Positions 1-10,852 of a stretch of 64,000 nt of DNA are shown here, one piece after another. The notes below the pieces were generated by a model. That model saw nothing but the letters and a program-made list of their open reading frames with translations. It searched no databases and was not told where the DNA came from. Within the stretch, counting starts at the first letter, position 1; each line of letters opens with the position of its first letter. Position numbers and translations under genes: made by a program. Location: positions 1 through 64,000 of the forward strand of contig JAKCPI010005053.1 of NCBI GenBank assembly GCA_023213315.1, written 5' to 3'. Origin of the DNA: Euborellia annulipes (taxonomy: Eukaryota > Arthropoda > Insecta > Dermaptera > Anisolabididae).

Positions 1-651
1 CCTTTGAAATAGTTATACATAATTTTATTTAAATAAAGTTATATAAAAATTTTTCAAAATTTCCTAAAAAAAAAAAGAGTTACAATAAGTTATCGGAGCC
101 CAGACCCGGACAGAGGTTTTCCAGGGGGAATCTGGGGGTATGGAAAATTTTTGAAAATTACCACTGAAATCTGCGTTTTTTTAGCTATCCTGAGTCGTGA
201 AAAGATGATTGAAACTTGATTTGAGCTTTAAGGGCCCGGGGCCCCTGAGAAAAAAGTTTCAATAAAATTATTTTTTTTAATTGAAATTTTAAGATAAAAT
301 ATTGAGCTTTTAAGGGCCGGGGGCCCCTAGAGAAAAAATTTCAAGAAAAATTATTTTTTTTAATTTAGTGAGGGATTTTAGGATAAAATATTGAGCTTTA
401 GGGCCCGGGGCCCCTGAGAAAAAAAATTTCAGAAAATTATTTTTTTTTTAAATTTTAAGATTTGAAAGCTAAAAGGCCCCGGGCCCTCCTGGGGAAAAAT
501 TTCAAGAAAATGTTTTTTTCTAAATTGAAATTTTTAACCATGAAAATTATTTTTTATCAGAATTTTCAGGTTGGAGCGCAATGGGGCCGGGCCCCCTCGG
601 AGGGCCCGGGCCCCGGGAATATAGCCCCCCTCCCCCCTGTCTGCGGCCCTG
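1..651 (-). mobile_element. Non-autonomous hAT-like element, cut by left window edge
   Basis: The right terminus is the inverted repeat CTGTCTGCGGCCCTG ending at 651. The body has repeated GGGCCCGGGGCCCC blocks in AT-rich sequence and matches, in opposite orientation, the element at 2853-4076. The other end lies outside the window, so the target-site duplication cannot be checked. No coding capacity is seen. Confidence 0.7.
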
Positions 652-1253
652 CTACTAAATAATTCAATGCTTTTTATAATTTATTAGGCCAATATTAAAA
701 GTAAAAAAAATCATATTTAGTCAACAAAACAATATTTTTATTTTATTTTGTCTACTTTTTAAAATTAAATTTGAATAAAACGGGATAATATATTTATTTA
801 TCTTTGGCCGTGAACCATTAACGTTTTTGTCATTTTAAATAAAAAAATGCATAGATTTCTATCAAAAAACAACAGAGCAAAAATTAATTGATTAAAGGAT
901 TTCAAATAATTTTTTGTTCTACAAAAAAGGATCAAAATATAGACAAAAAATTAAATAAAAAGTATAATTTATTATATGTGCCCGGCGCCCCCATCCTGCC
1001 CTCCGCCCTGGAGCCGCCGCTCCACTCGCTCCTCGGTCGCTACGCCACTGATTTTCAGGGTTATTTTTAAAATCTCGAATAAAATTTTTGTAAAACATAT
1101 TTGTAATGAAAATTCAATTAGCAATTTCGTTTTAGGGCCCCCTATATCTCTGGGCCCTGTGCGGGTGCACCTGTTGCACCTGCCTAGTTACGGCCCTGTT
1201 CTTTGCTATTGATTCTGGCCTATTCATTTGTTGCCCGACTATTTAAATGTACC
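652..1253. other. Gene-free stretch with GC-rich transposon scars
   Basis: AT-rich DNA interrupted by two GC-rich pieces near 978-1051 and 1136-1197. These end in GCTACGCCACTG and TAGTTACGGCCCTG, which look like single hAT-type terminal repeats without partners. Short ORFs here are low-complexity and unsupported. Confidence 0.5.
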
Positions 1254-1261
1254 TATATATG

Positions 1262-1529
1262 CAAGGGCGGATCCAGAGGTGTTTCTCGGGGGGGGGGGGG
1301 GGTAATCTGGTGTGACTCGTCGCACAGCACACTATTTTTTTTTAATTTCGGTAATTTAAAAGCGCATTCTGTACTTGTTTGCCAGAATATAAATACACAT
1401 CAAATTTTTAAGTATTAATTTTAAAAATTTTACATTAAAAATAAATTTTTTTGCGAAAAAAAGGTATTTTTTTCGAATCTCGGGGGGGGGGTAATTACCC
1501 CCTTTACCCCCCCCTTGTATCCGCCCTTG
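1262..1529. mobile_element. hAT-type MITE, 268 bp, perfect 8-bp TSD
   Basis: Terminal inverted repeats are CAAGGGCGGATCC and its complement GGATACAAG-type end GTATCCGCCCTTG. They are flanked by TATATATG at 1254-1261 and 1530-1537, an exact 8-bp TSD as expected for hAT elements. A run of at least 13 G follows the left end and C/G runs precede the right end. Internally it carries AATCTGGTGTGAC sequence shared with family R. A copy of the same length lies at 7496-7763. Confidence 0.9.
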
Positions 1530-1537
1530 TATATATG

Positions 1538-2330
1538 TTTATTAAACTTTCAAACGCCTTTTCTCGAATTGATGAATTTCGAAAAAAATTTCTTATTGAA
1601 CTCTTATCAAGTGCCTAGTCCTAAGACTAGGATGTTGTTATGGTGTCCACAGCAGTTTATTTAATTAATGAAATCGAATGCTTTTTTTATTATCAATTCC
1701 CAAGTAGTCTAGCGACAGGAGCAACTCCCTTAGGTTTTGACCAATCAAGATGATATCTATCTATTATTAATCCACTAATCTCGCAAATTTTTGTTATTAG
1801 ATACACACTAATCCACTGCGGAATTGAGTCATCTATGTACTGGCTATGACCATCCATCTATTGACTCTCGCCTTTTCCTTTTTTTCCTGTTCTTCGCCTT
1901 TTTTTTAATCAACATGTCACATGGCACTCGGTGAGTTACGCACCAATAACGGTGGATTCCCCCACTCCCTCTCCTTTAACCCCTCAATAAGCCTTCATCG
2001 GCCGAAAAGAGCAACAACAACAACAACAAGGTCGGGGATAATTAAATCACGAGGCTAAGATGGATTACGAATGATATTGATGAACAAGCAATAAATTTCT
2101 AAAAAAAAAAAATTAAATTTTGAATCAATTGAAAATGAATGGGAAAATTTTATTTTTATTTAAAAAAAAAAATAGCCTATATTAAATTTTTAATTATTGT
2201 AATAATAAGAAAAAGAGGGCAAGCATAAGACCGGAACAATGAAAGTGTAGGGCCTATAATATATCTTTTAGGCGATAATCAGGAAAACTAAAACTAAGGT
2301 GGTGGTGGAAAAAAAAAAAACAATAAATTA
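1538..2330. other. Gene-free AT-rich stretch
   Basis: No ORF, RNA gene or terminal repeats could be supported here. A small palindrome (CCTAGTCCTAAGACTAGG) lies near 1614. Confidence 0.4.
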
Positions 2331-2334
2331 TTGT

Positions 2335-2720
2335 TTATGAGATCAGTGACAAAAGTTGGCAGCTGGAAGGAGTCTTCACCAATCAAACTCCTAATTTATA
2401 ACGCTTCAGTCTAACTTTATTGAACCATCATCAGGTTTTAGAAAGTTATCATATGTTGTGGTTACATTAAATATTTCACCATATGTTGATGAAGAATCTC
2501 GAAAGTATAAATACTTATTATTTAGAACTTCTAGTTCTTCTAAAGTTTCTGCCAGTTATCAATATTGTTTTTCTTCGCCAACACCACAATAAAATAATTG
2601 AATGTTTATGAGATCAGTTACAGGAGTTAGCTACCAGAAAGGACCAATCAAACTCCCAATTTACAAAGTTTCGGTTTAACATTATTTGACCATCATCAGG
2701 CATTAGGTTTTCATGTGTTG
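2335..2720 (-). repeat. Two tandem hammerhead-like repeat units (Penelope/retrozyme type)
   Basis: Read on the - strand, two related units about 265 bp apart each carry CTGATGA (complements at 2428-2434 and 2693-2699). A TGGT..AACC-type stem II follows, then GAAAC-like sequence (GAAGC at 2403-2407, GAAAC at 2668-2672), the layout of a hammerhead ribozyme core. Both units then continue with sequence ending in TGATCTCATAAAC. Tandem hammerhead units of this kind are known from Penelope-like elements and retrozymes. Core substitutions, mainly in the first unit, suggest decay. Confidence 0.55.
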
Positions 2721-2852
2721 TGAATATATTAAATATTACATCATATGTTGGTGAAGTCTTGTTAATATCTTAAAAGTAGAAATATTCTTTAGAACTTATA
2801 ACAATAGAGCTCCTAAAGTTTCTGCACCCTGAGATTCCCAATTAGTAAAAGG

Positions 2853-4076
2853 CAGGGCCGCAGACAGGGGGGGGCAGGGGGGCTATATCCCCGGGGCCCG
2901 GGCTCTCCGAGGGGGCCCGGGCCCATTGCGCTCCCACCTTAAAATTCTAATAAAAAATAATTTTCATGGTTAAAATTTCAATTAAAAAAAATCATTTTGT
3001 TGAAATTTTTTTCCTCAGGGGGCCCGGGCCCTTTAACTTTAAGCTCAAATCTTAAAATTTCAATTAAAAAAAAACATTTTCTTGAAATTTTTTCCTCAGG
3101 GGGCCTTTTAACCTCAAATCAAGTTTGATCTTTTTCACGACTAGGATAGCTAAAAACGCAGATTTCAGTGGCTAATTTTCAAAAAATTTTCCACACCCCT
3201 AGATTCCCCGGAAATCTTCTGTCCAGATCTGGCCTCGATAAAATATTGTAACTTTGTTTAGGAAATTTTGAAAAATTTTTAATTAACTTTATTTGAATAA
3301 ATATTGTAAGCTACCGGTATGTATAAATATTTCAAAAGTTGTGTCAAAAACTGTGTAAAAAATTGTTGGCATGAAGGCCACAATAGCCTTTTATATACTA
3401 AAAAAGTTTTTTTTGGGGGGCCCGAATTAGTATACTAATAACTAGTATACTTATAAGTAGAGACCGGACAAAAAAGCATAAAAAAATGGAAAAAAAGTGC
3501 TTAAAAAAGCATAAAAATCTTGAATAATAAGTTGTTAAATAAGCATAAAAGTTGAAAAAAAGCATCTAATAAGCAATTTTTACTCATACCAATGGCGTAT
3601 TCAAATTTTTTTTTAAAGAAAAATTGCGAAAAATTTTGTTTTTGCGGAACCAAATTTTTTCACCCTGATGAAAATTTTTTTTCCCAGGGCTATATTTTTT
3701 TCGCACTGCGGGGTTTTTGAAATTTTTTTTTTTTTTTTTTTGGGGGGGGCTTCTTCCCCCCCTCCCTTATATACGTCCCTGGTGTATGCGTGTGTGAATG
3801 GGAAAAAAGTGTTTTTTAATAAAAAAAAAAAAAAAAAATTATAAATATTCGTAAAATAAGTTCAAATAAGCACGAAAGGGAAAAAAAGCATGAAAACTCA
3901 AAAAAAGCAAAAAAAGCATAAAAAAATGCAATCTCAATACACTTAGTTTTTCCTAATTCGTATAGAAATTAAATATCTAATGGTTGCTTATAAAATTGAG
4001 CAATAAGCATTTTGCTTAAAATCCGGTCTCTACTTATAAGTAGCCCCGGGGCTCGTCAAGTCTGTCTGCGGCCCTG
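2853..4076. mobile_element. hAT-like element with nested second hAT-like element
   Basis: Termini CAGGGCCGCAGACAG and CTGTCTGCGGCCCTG are perfect inverted repeats. Flanks GTAAAAGG (2845-2852) and GCAAAAGG (4077-4084) differ at one of 8 positions and read as an aged TSD. The left part matches 1-651 in reverse. Element 3458-4032 is inserted inside. No transposase ORF. Confidence 0.8.
3458..4032. mobile_element. Nested hAT-type MITE, 575 bp, perfect 8-bp TSD
   Basis: Ends TAGAGACCGGA and TCCGGTCTCTA are inverted repeats flanked by CTTATAAG at 3450-3457 and 4033-4040. The interior is A-rich with recurrent AAAAAGCATAAAAA motifs and a G run beside an internal poly-T. It inserted after the surrounding element. 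Confidence 0.85.
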
Positions 4077-4084
4077 GCAAAAGG

Positions 4085-4320
4085 TATTTATATTTTTAAG
4101 AAATTAAGATATTTATCAACATATGGTGAAATATTTAATATATTCACAATATTTGACAATTCCCTAATACCTGACAATGGTTCAATAAAGGTAGACCGAA
4201 ACATTGTAAAATGGGAGTTTGATTGGACTGTGACTCCTTGCAAGCTATCACTGATTTCAAAGATAATTACATCCACTTTCACAGCCGAGAAATTTAATTT
4301 ATTCTTTATCACCACCACCT
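4085..4320 (+). repeat. Hammerhead-like repeat fragment
   Basis: At 4170-4206 the sequence reads CTGACAA, then GGTTCAATAAAGGTAGACC, then GAAAC. This is the same motif order as the - strand copies at 2335-2720, in opposite orientation. The CTGACAA core differs from CTGATGA, so it is probably inactive. Confidence 0.5.
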
Positions 4321-5297
4321 TGGTTTTACATATAAAGCTTCCTGATTATCACCTAAAAATTAGAACCGGAAATTGAATCAAGGCATCTGACTACGGAACG
4401 AGTTCTTATTATAATAATAGTGGCCGGTTGATAGAAAATAAGCTTAACGAATCAATAATTAACAAATTTATATATTTATTGATCCTCAAGTCACTATAAC
4501 ATAATGGAATGATTGATCGAAAGAAATCATTGAAATTATATAAAAAGTTCACCCAGCCCGTTCTCCCCAAAAGGTGGTCAAAAAAATCAGAAAATTTCGA
4601 GGACGAACCAATTTTTTTGGAGGCTTTTTTCAAGTTGGGTAGAAGAACACTATCCTCATACTATATGAATATATATATAATCCTTTAGAAAATGTTCACT
4701 ATTTTTGTAGAATTGCAAAAAAAAATAAGAACAAGAAAATTATTTCTCTTTTTAATAATTGCCACACTTGTTCTATGTTCAAAATCTCTTTCAACAATTA
4801 ATGAACAATAAATATATCAAGTCGCTTAGAGAAGAGGGCAATAATTTTTATTATACTGATTATTATTAATAGAAGTTAGGGACGTTTTCGATAATTTATA
4901 GTCTGATCTAAAGAGAGAAGTGTTTTTGTATTGATCGCAGCAGCTACTACCTGCTTTTTCGTTGGGCCTGAATTCTCGGAGGCCAATAAAATACCCACTA
5001 ATGTGCTGACAGGCGTTGGGCATTTATGAATTTATTTCTTGATCGGTTTACGGCCACGAGAGGACCTTCCATATACACGGCATTTAGGGTCCTGGGTCGG
5101 GTACGTGGAGGGAGGGGGGGCACAATTGGTCTTTCTCCATTTATTAACTAATAACTCTATTTGGGACCGATAAGCACGTGTTACCTTCTCGTTTTGTTTC
5201 TTTTGATTATTTTCCAAGAAATTCAAGAAAAGAAAAAATCCGTATCAAAAGAAATTGGACACAGGACCTACTTATTTTTATATTTATTAGTACTAAC
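4321..5297. other. Gene-free stretch
   Basis: Mixed AT-rich sequence with short open frames of no recognisable similarity. No repeat ends or RNA genes were supported. Confidence 0.4.
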
Positions 5298-5305
5298 AGG
5301 TATGG

Positions 5306-6104
5306 CAGGGGTGGGCAAATACTTTTAAGCGCGGGCCAAAATGAAATTTTCAAAATGTCTCCCGGGCCGCAGGACTATACCGCGTACGCTTTCCACACCC
5401 GAATGTTTTGGGTGGAGTTTTTCCCTGCCCAAGAAGTTTTTTTAGGCAAAAACACTCTAAGTATCATTTTAAAGCATTTGGACAAAGAAATTTGACAGTT
5501 AATAATAGATAATAGTAATAATAAATTGTCTTACTTGGATGTACATGCGAACAATTTTTGCCCAGTAAAATATGTCACGTAATTTTTAAAGAAATATGAT
5601 CCATTATATTAAATTAATGGTCATTAAATAAATCAGTTAATGAAAGATTATAATCGAACAGACCTAGTATGTTAAAAGTAGTGATATGGTTACGGCTCTT
5701 CGAAATTATAATACTCTATTATTTATATATTTGATTATTTATACTGTTGATTTCAACAAAATCGCATAAAAGGGATTTTTCAACGGGCCGGATAAAGTAA
5801 GCAAAAGGGCCGGATCCGGCCCGCGGGCCGGCTTTTGCCCACCCCTGGTCTAAAGTATCTATATGAAGCAGAATTAACATCTCCCCTGCTGAGAATCATA
5901 GTGGCGAAAGTAAAAAATGAAAAAAAATTTGGTGTTACTGGTCGCTAGCACACAAATTTCTTTTTCCTTCGGTAATTGCAAGTTGTGTTCTGTGCTTTGA
6001 GCAATTTTGAGGGCAAAATGAGAATATATAATTTAAAGAGGATCTAAAAATAATCGATTTATGAATTTTAATCAAAATCGTGGGCCGGCTTTTGCCCACC
6101 CCTG
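5306..6104. mobile_element. hAT-type MITE with duplicated right end and captured family-R piece
   Basis: The left end is CAGGGGTGGGCAAA and the right end TTTGCCCACCCCTG. The TSD AGGTATGG (5298-5305 and 6105-6112) brackets the whole 799 bp. A first complete right end already occurs at 5847. The 5848-6079 stretch resembles family R (GGTGTTACTGGTCGC, GAGGGCAAAATGAG) and is followed by a second copy of the right end. Confidence 0.8.
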
Positions 6105-6112
6105 AGGTATGG

Positions 6113-6767
6113 TATAAGCCTACTTGTTATTGTGAATATTTAAAAAAAGAAATAATTCTCTCTTTAGAGCAAATAACAATTTAATTAAATAATGAAGAAA
6201 GGAAGGAATTAAATAAAAAATAAAAATGTCTTTAATTTTTTTTTTTTTTTGCACAATAAAGATAAAATAGAGTATTTTACCTATTTAGGAAAATATAACT
6301 AAATATGAATTTCACAATATTTTTTAATATGCAGTTTGATCGAAATAAGAATTTTGAAGAGAGGATTTTTGCTGGAAAAACAGATAATTAATTCCAATTG
6401 AATTATTTCTTATTTTAAATTCTCTTTTTTTACAACCCTCTCCTCGTCCTCGATGACCAAGTTTTCAAAACACTCCAGACTTTATTTTAATTTAGAAAAA
6501 TTATATTTTTGCGATTTAGGGCCTTATACTTACTTATACGTATAACATTAATAAAATACTACTCTTAACCAAAAGCTTAGGAAGAAAGGGTATGTGGCAG
6601 AAACATCAATTATTAAAATGAATTATCTAAAAAAAAAGTTCAAAATAGGCCTATTAACTTAGTACGTAATTATAGAATTTACTTTTTACTTATAAAAATT
6701 TCAAATATATCAGCTAGTGTATCATTTCGACGATCTAATTAGCAAAGTGTCTAACTCTATTTTTGTT
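6113..6767. other. Gene-free AT-rich stretch
   Basis: Nothing beyond homopolymer runs and AT-rich sequence was supported. Confidence 0.4.
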
Positions 6768-6780
6768 TACTTTTCAGGAG

Positions 6781-6855
6781 GTTGCGCCCTCGGAGCATGG
6801 CGTAGAGGTTAGCGTGCTAACCTCATATACCAAGCGTCGCGGGTTCGGACCCCAG
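6781..6855 (+). repeat. tRNA-derived SINE, 5' head (split copy)
   Basis: A tRNA-like head with an A-box-like stretch (TGGCGTAGAGGTTAGCGTGC) and B box GGGTTCGGACCCC. It is preceded by the 13-bp direct repeat TACTTTTCAGGAG (6768-6780), which recurs at 10840-10852 after the SINE tail. The SINE is interrupted at 6855 by element 6856-10633 and resumes at 10642. Confidence 0.8.
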
Positions 6856-7194
6856 CATAGGCGTAGCCAGAAATTTTTGATGGGGGGTTTAGGATTATTT
6901 CTCCCTCTCCCCCCCCTCCCGACTAATAGGGCAGTATAGGGCGTCTAATGAAATATATGACTGGCAACTTACCCCACCTTCGCTTCGCTCCCCCCCTGGA
7001 CCAACCCTCGAGGTGGCTCGGGCCCGCCCTTTCTTAATTAAGTGCCACAATTTTTCAATCAACTTGTATCATGCAATAAATTCTTAATTTTATGTATAAG
7101 GGCCACAGATCATACAATCAAGATGGGACAGCTCCAGGTTAAAAATTGTTTATAAGTTTAGCGCCCTCTATACGCGTATCGACCTATTATTTTG

Positions 7195-7385
7195 CGCGGG
7201 AGACCCGTGGCTCAGAGAGAAGACATTAGCTTCTCGTGCCTAAGGTCCCGCGTTCGCGTCCCGCCCCAAGCGAGAAAAATTTTTTTAATTTGAATTGGCT
7301 ACTAATCATTTAAACTTAATAGGGAAGGGGTCTAAATTGCCTTAGATGCCGAAAAAGACCTTAAATAAAAAAAAAAAAAACTGCT
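7195..7385 (+). repeat. tRNA-derived SINE, second subfamily
   Basis: The tRNA-like head has an A-box-like stretch (GTGGCTCAGAGAG) and B box CGTTCGCGTCCCG. The tail ends in GATGCCGAAAAAGACCTT followed by an A-rich run. The same tail occurs in the copy at about 63413-63562. Confidence 0.65.
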
Positions 7386-7495
7386 CACGAAAAATTTAAT
7401 TTGTTTCAAATACTGGAGTGATAGTTGTACAGGAAAAATCTCGTCCAATCCGTATTGAATTTTTGATATTTATTCAATATTTTCTGTATATTAAT

Positions 7496-7763
7496 CAAGG
7501 GCGGATCCAGAGGTGTTTCTCGGGGGAGAGGGGGTAATCTGGTGTGACTGGTCGCACAGCACGCAATTTTTTTCTTTATTTCGGTAATTTAAAGGCGCAT
7601 TCTGTACTTGTTTGCCAGAATATAAATACAAATCAAACTTTTAAGTATTAGTTATTAAAATTTTTCATTAAAAATAAATTTATTTTCGAAAAAAAAGTAT
7701 TTTTTTCAAATCTCGGGGGGGGAGGTAATTACCGCCTTTACCCCCCCCCTGTATCCGCCCTTG
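7496..7763. mobile_element. hAT-type MITE, 268 bp, perfect 8-bp TSD
   Basis: Same family and length as 1262-1529. Flanked by ATATTAAT at 7488-7495 and 7764-7771. Confidence 0.9.
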
Positions 7764-7771
7764 ATATTAAT

Positions 7772-9190
7772 ATATATGTTCATCGGTATGATAAAATAAA
7801 AAAAAAGATTAAAACAATTATTTGAAAATGAACAGTAAATGAAAAAAAAAGAGAAATTAGTGTTAAAAAAATTTATTGCAAATTGTAAAAAAATTACAAT
7901 TAAATTTAATTATAAGAGCAACAAATTAAGAACTTACTTCTTTCTTTCCCATTTTTTAAACACTTAGGGCATATTAAAGGGCAATAATTGCGTGTGATTA
8001 ATTGAGTAGGGCACGTTACAATTTTATTTAATTCAAATTTATAATGTTTTTTTTTATTTGTTATTAAACTCATGAAACAATGTTATTTTGTAGGCGAATG
8101 GAACGAACTCTACAGGATAAATTTTTAACTAGTCTAGTATTGCCATCTAGCCACATATCAGACAACTAAAAACTTATAAACATTCTTCCCATAGAGCTGT
8201 CCCCCCCATGATAAGGGCCTAAAGTGCCGAAGTGTCCCTCAAATTGTTTCTCTTGACCAGAGTCCCATCTCAGATCTCAATCAGATCAGATCAAATCAGA
8301 TTTCAATTTTTGCTTTAAGAAAAAATAAATAAAAAATTTATTTATATAATAATTTTTATTATTTTTCATTTGCGAGATTTAATCAATTTTAAGCGGCTTT
8401 AATTTTTTATCAAGAGTCGCGGGAGCGACTCGTCGCCGAGCAAGTAAAAAGCAAAAGAAAGCAAAAGAAACTCTTAATACTACCATTTAGTTGATATTCC
8501 AATAGATGCCAATGGCCCATTGCATTTAGATGGACGAGTCGTCCCTAGACTATATTATCAAGAATGATTTTAAATCCTTAATAAAAGATAGGGACGTGAA
8601 AAAATTTTTTTGAGAAACTTTTCTCTTTCTGGGCGAATATCTCAAAAAGTGTTTAAGATATCGAAGCCAAATTTTTTTTATATTAAACTAGAATAAATAA
8701 GGATTATTTTGAGCACGAATTCAAAAAAAATTCCAGTCCCAAAAAGAATGGCAGAGGCTCAAAGTTGAGATTTTGCCGATTTCGGAAGGTCAAAAGTTAG
8801 TCTCTTATTTTTCCTTTTTTTTTTTTTTTTTTTTTTTCTTTTTTTTTTCATTCTTTTCTTCAATTTTCAAATTTTTAGACAAAGCTACAGGTTTCCCTGC
8901 TGGACCGATTTGGATGAAATTTAAAATACATATAGATACTATCAAAAACCCGATACCTTTGATATAAAATTTTATTTTGGATCAAAAGTGACTTTTTGAG
9001 GGGTATTCAAAATTTCAAATTTGTCCTATCTTTAACGTGGCGAAAAGACAATTTTGACTATTTTGCTCCCTGATGACGTCATTTAGAAACATCTATTGAT
9101 ATTAGTAATTTTCATCCCTAATGGAATAAAAAAATTTTAGGATGGATCCCTTGAGATAGAAATACAATAAATAGATTAACGTGATAAGAA
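7772..9190. other. Gene-free interior of the 3.8 kb element
   Basis: AT-rich, with poly-T at 8816-8849. The open frame around 8773 is low-complexity (poly-Phe) and not supported as a gene. Confidence 0.4.
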
Positions 9191-9200
9191 GAAGTGCTAC

Positions 9201-9986
9201 CAACATAACAAAAATAAAAAACCTAAAATTTTATAAAAATTTAGAGAAATCCTATGTTTATCGTTTCGAATGGATACCAAATGATGTATTTACATTCTAC
9301 GAACATAACAAAAATAAAAATCCTAAAATTTTATAAAATTTGGTGAAATCCTATGTTTATCGTTTTGAATGGATACCAAATGATGTATTTACATTCTACC
9401 AACATAACAAAAATAAAAAACCTAAAATTTTATAAAATTTGGTGAAATCCTATGTTTATCGTTTTGAATGAATACCAAACGATGTGTTTACATTCTACCA
9501 ACATAATAAAAATAAAAAACCTAAAATTTTATAAAATTTAGGGAAATCCTATGTTTATCGTTTCGAATGGATACCAAACGATGTATTTACATTCTACCAA
9601 CATAACAAAAATAAAAAACCTAAAGTTTTATAAAATTTGGTGAAATCCTATGTTTTTCGTTTTGAATGGATACCAAACGTTGTATTTACATTCTACCAAC
9701 ATAACAAAAATAAAAAACCTAAAATTTTATAAAATTTGGTGAAATCCTATGTTTATCGTTTTGAATGGATACCAAACGATGTATTTACATTCTACCAACA
9801 TAACAAAAATAAAAAACCGAAAATTTTATAAAATTTAGGGAAATCCTGTTTATCGTTTTGATTGGATACCAAACGATGTATTTACATTCTACCAACATAA
9901 CAAAAATAAAAAAAAACTAAAATTTTATAAAATTTGGTGAAATCCTATGTTTATCGTTTTGAATGGATACCAAACGATGTATTTAT
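9201..9986 (+). repeat. Tandem array, about 8 units of 97-100 bp
   Basis: The word CAACATAA(C/T)A begins units at or near 9201, 9301, 9400, 9499, 9598, 9697, 9796 and 9893. Each unit carries ATAAAATTT, ATCCTATGTTTATCG (shortened in the last) and ATACCAAACGATGTATTT. Units differ at a few positions each. Confidence 0.9.
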
Positions 9987-10093
9987 TTTTTACTGTTTGG
10001 AATGCATATTAAAATATCTATTCATGGGATAACTTAATATTTAATAATTATTAAATAATATTTAAATGCAATATTTCACAAAAAGAAGTGAAA

Positions 10094-10372
10094 TCTCAGC
10101 CAAAAACATCGAAGATGCAAAAGGGGCGCCTCGCATTATTTTTGCCCAGCGTCGAGGTGAAATCAAAAAAATGCGCCTCGCTTTTCTGATTTATATAAAA
10201 GCGAGGATATATGAAACAAATAAAATTCTGTAGGGGTTTTATTTAAGTGAAAATATTTCCTCGCTTTTATATAAATCAGAAAAGCGAGGCGCATTTTTTT
10301 GATTTCACCTCGACGCTGGGCAAAAATAATGCGAGGCGCCCCTTTTTGCATCTTCGATGTTTTTGGCTGAGA
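10094..10372. repeat. Near-perfect hairpin, ~114-bp arms, 50-bp loop
   Basis: 10094-10207 is the reverse complement of 10258-10372 apart from a one-base length difference in an A/T run. Arms contain GCGAGGCGC motifs, clearly more GC-rich than the surroundings. It could fold into a long dsRNA or be a foldback element. Confidence 0.9.
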
Positions 10373-10641
10373 TAAAGCATAACAAAAATCAATTCTTTTC
10401 AATTGAAAAATTCTGAATTTTTTCGAATTTTTTTGCGTTTTATTTAATTTTTTTTTTTTTTTTTTTAAACTAGAGAAAATTATTATAATTTACTTTCTCT
10501 TACCCTATATATGAAATATATAGAGAGAAAAAGTATTTTGTATTATAGAGCTTAAATATCTAGTCATGGTTTGGGTCCAATGGGGGGGGGGGGTTTGAAC
10601 CCCCAAATCCCCCCCCCCGTGGCTACGCCTATGGACCCCAG

Positions 10642-10839
10642 GCAGTCCGATGATTTTATTTAAGCCAATTGGATACCAAATGGCTTAAATAAGAATGCCT
10701 GGACCCCATATATGTATATTTATCAATAACGGATATCGTAAAAAGTGTTATATGGCCTGAGTTGCCGAAAAGACTGTGTGAATGTGTGTGTGAGTGTGAG
10801 TGTGAATGAGAAAAAAGTGTGAGTGTTAAAAAAAAAAAA
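10642..10839 (+). repeat. tRNA-derived SINE, 3' body and tail (split copy)
   Basis: Continues the head at 6781-6855. Body word GCAGTCCGATGATTTTATTT, palindromic CCATTTGG..CCAAATGG region, then GGCCTGAGTTGCCGAAAAGA, a TGTGTGTGAGTG tail and poly-A. It ends at TSD TACTTTTCAGGAG (10840-10852). Confidence 0.8.
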
Positions 10840-10852
10840 TACTTTTCAGGAG

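Larger units (their letters stand above)
6856..10633. mobile_element. 3.8 kb hAT-like element inserted in a SINE, perfect 8-bp TSD
   Basis: Ends CATAGGCGTAGCCAG and GTGGCTACGCCTATG are inverted repeats flanked by GACCCCAG at 6848-6855 and 10634-10641. Removing the element and one TSD restores a continuous SINE. The interior has no transposase ORF. It holds a second SINE (about 7195), a MITE (7496-7763), a 99-bp tandem array (9201-9986) and a long hairpin (10094-10372). G/C runs lie beside both termini. Confidence 0.8.

Noticed and set aside
9201..9986. CRISPR-like array
   Set aside because: The whole ~99-bp unit is repeated with no unique spacers; this is a eukaryotic tandem repeat.
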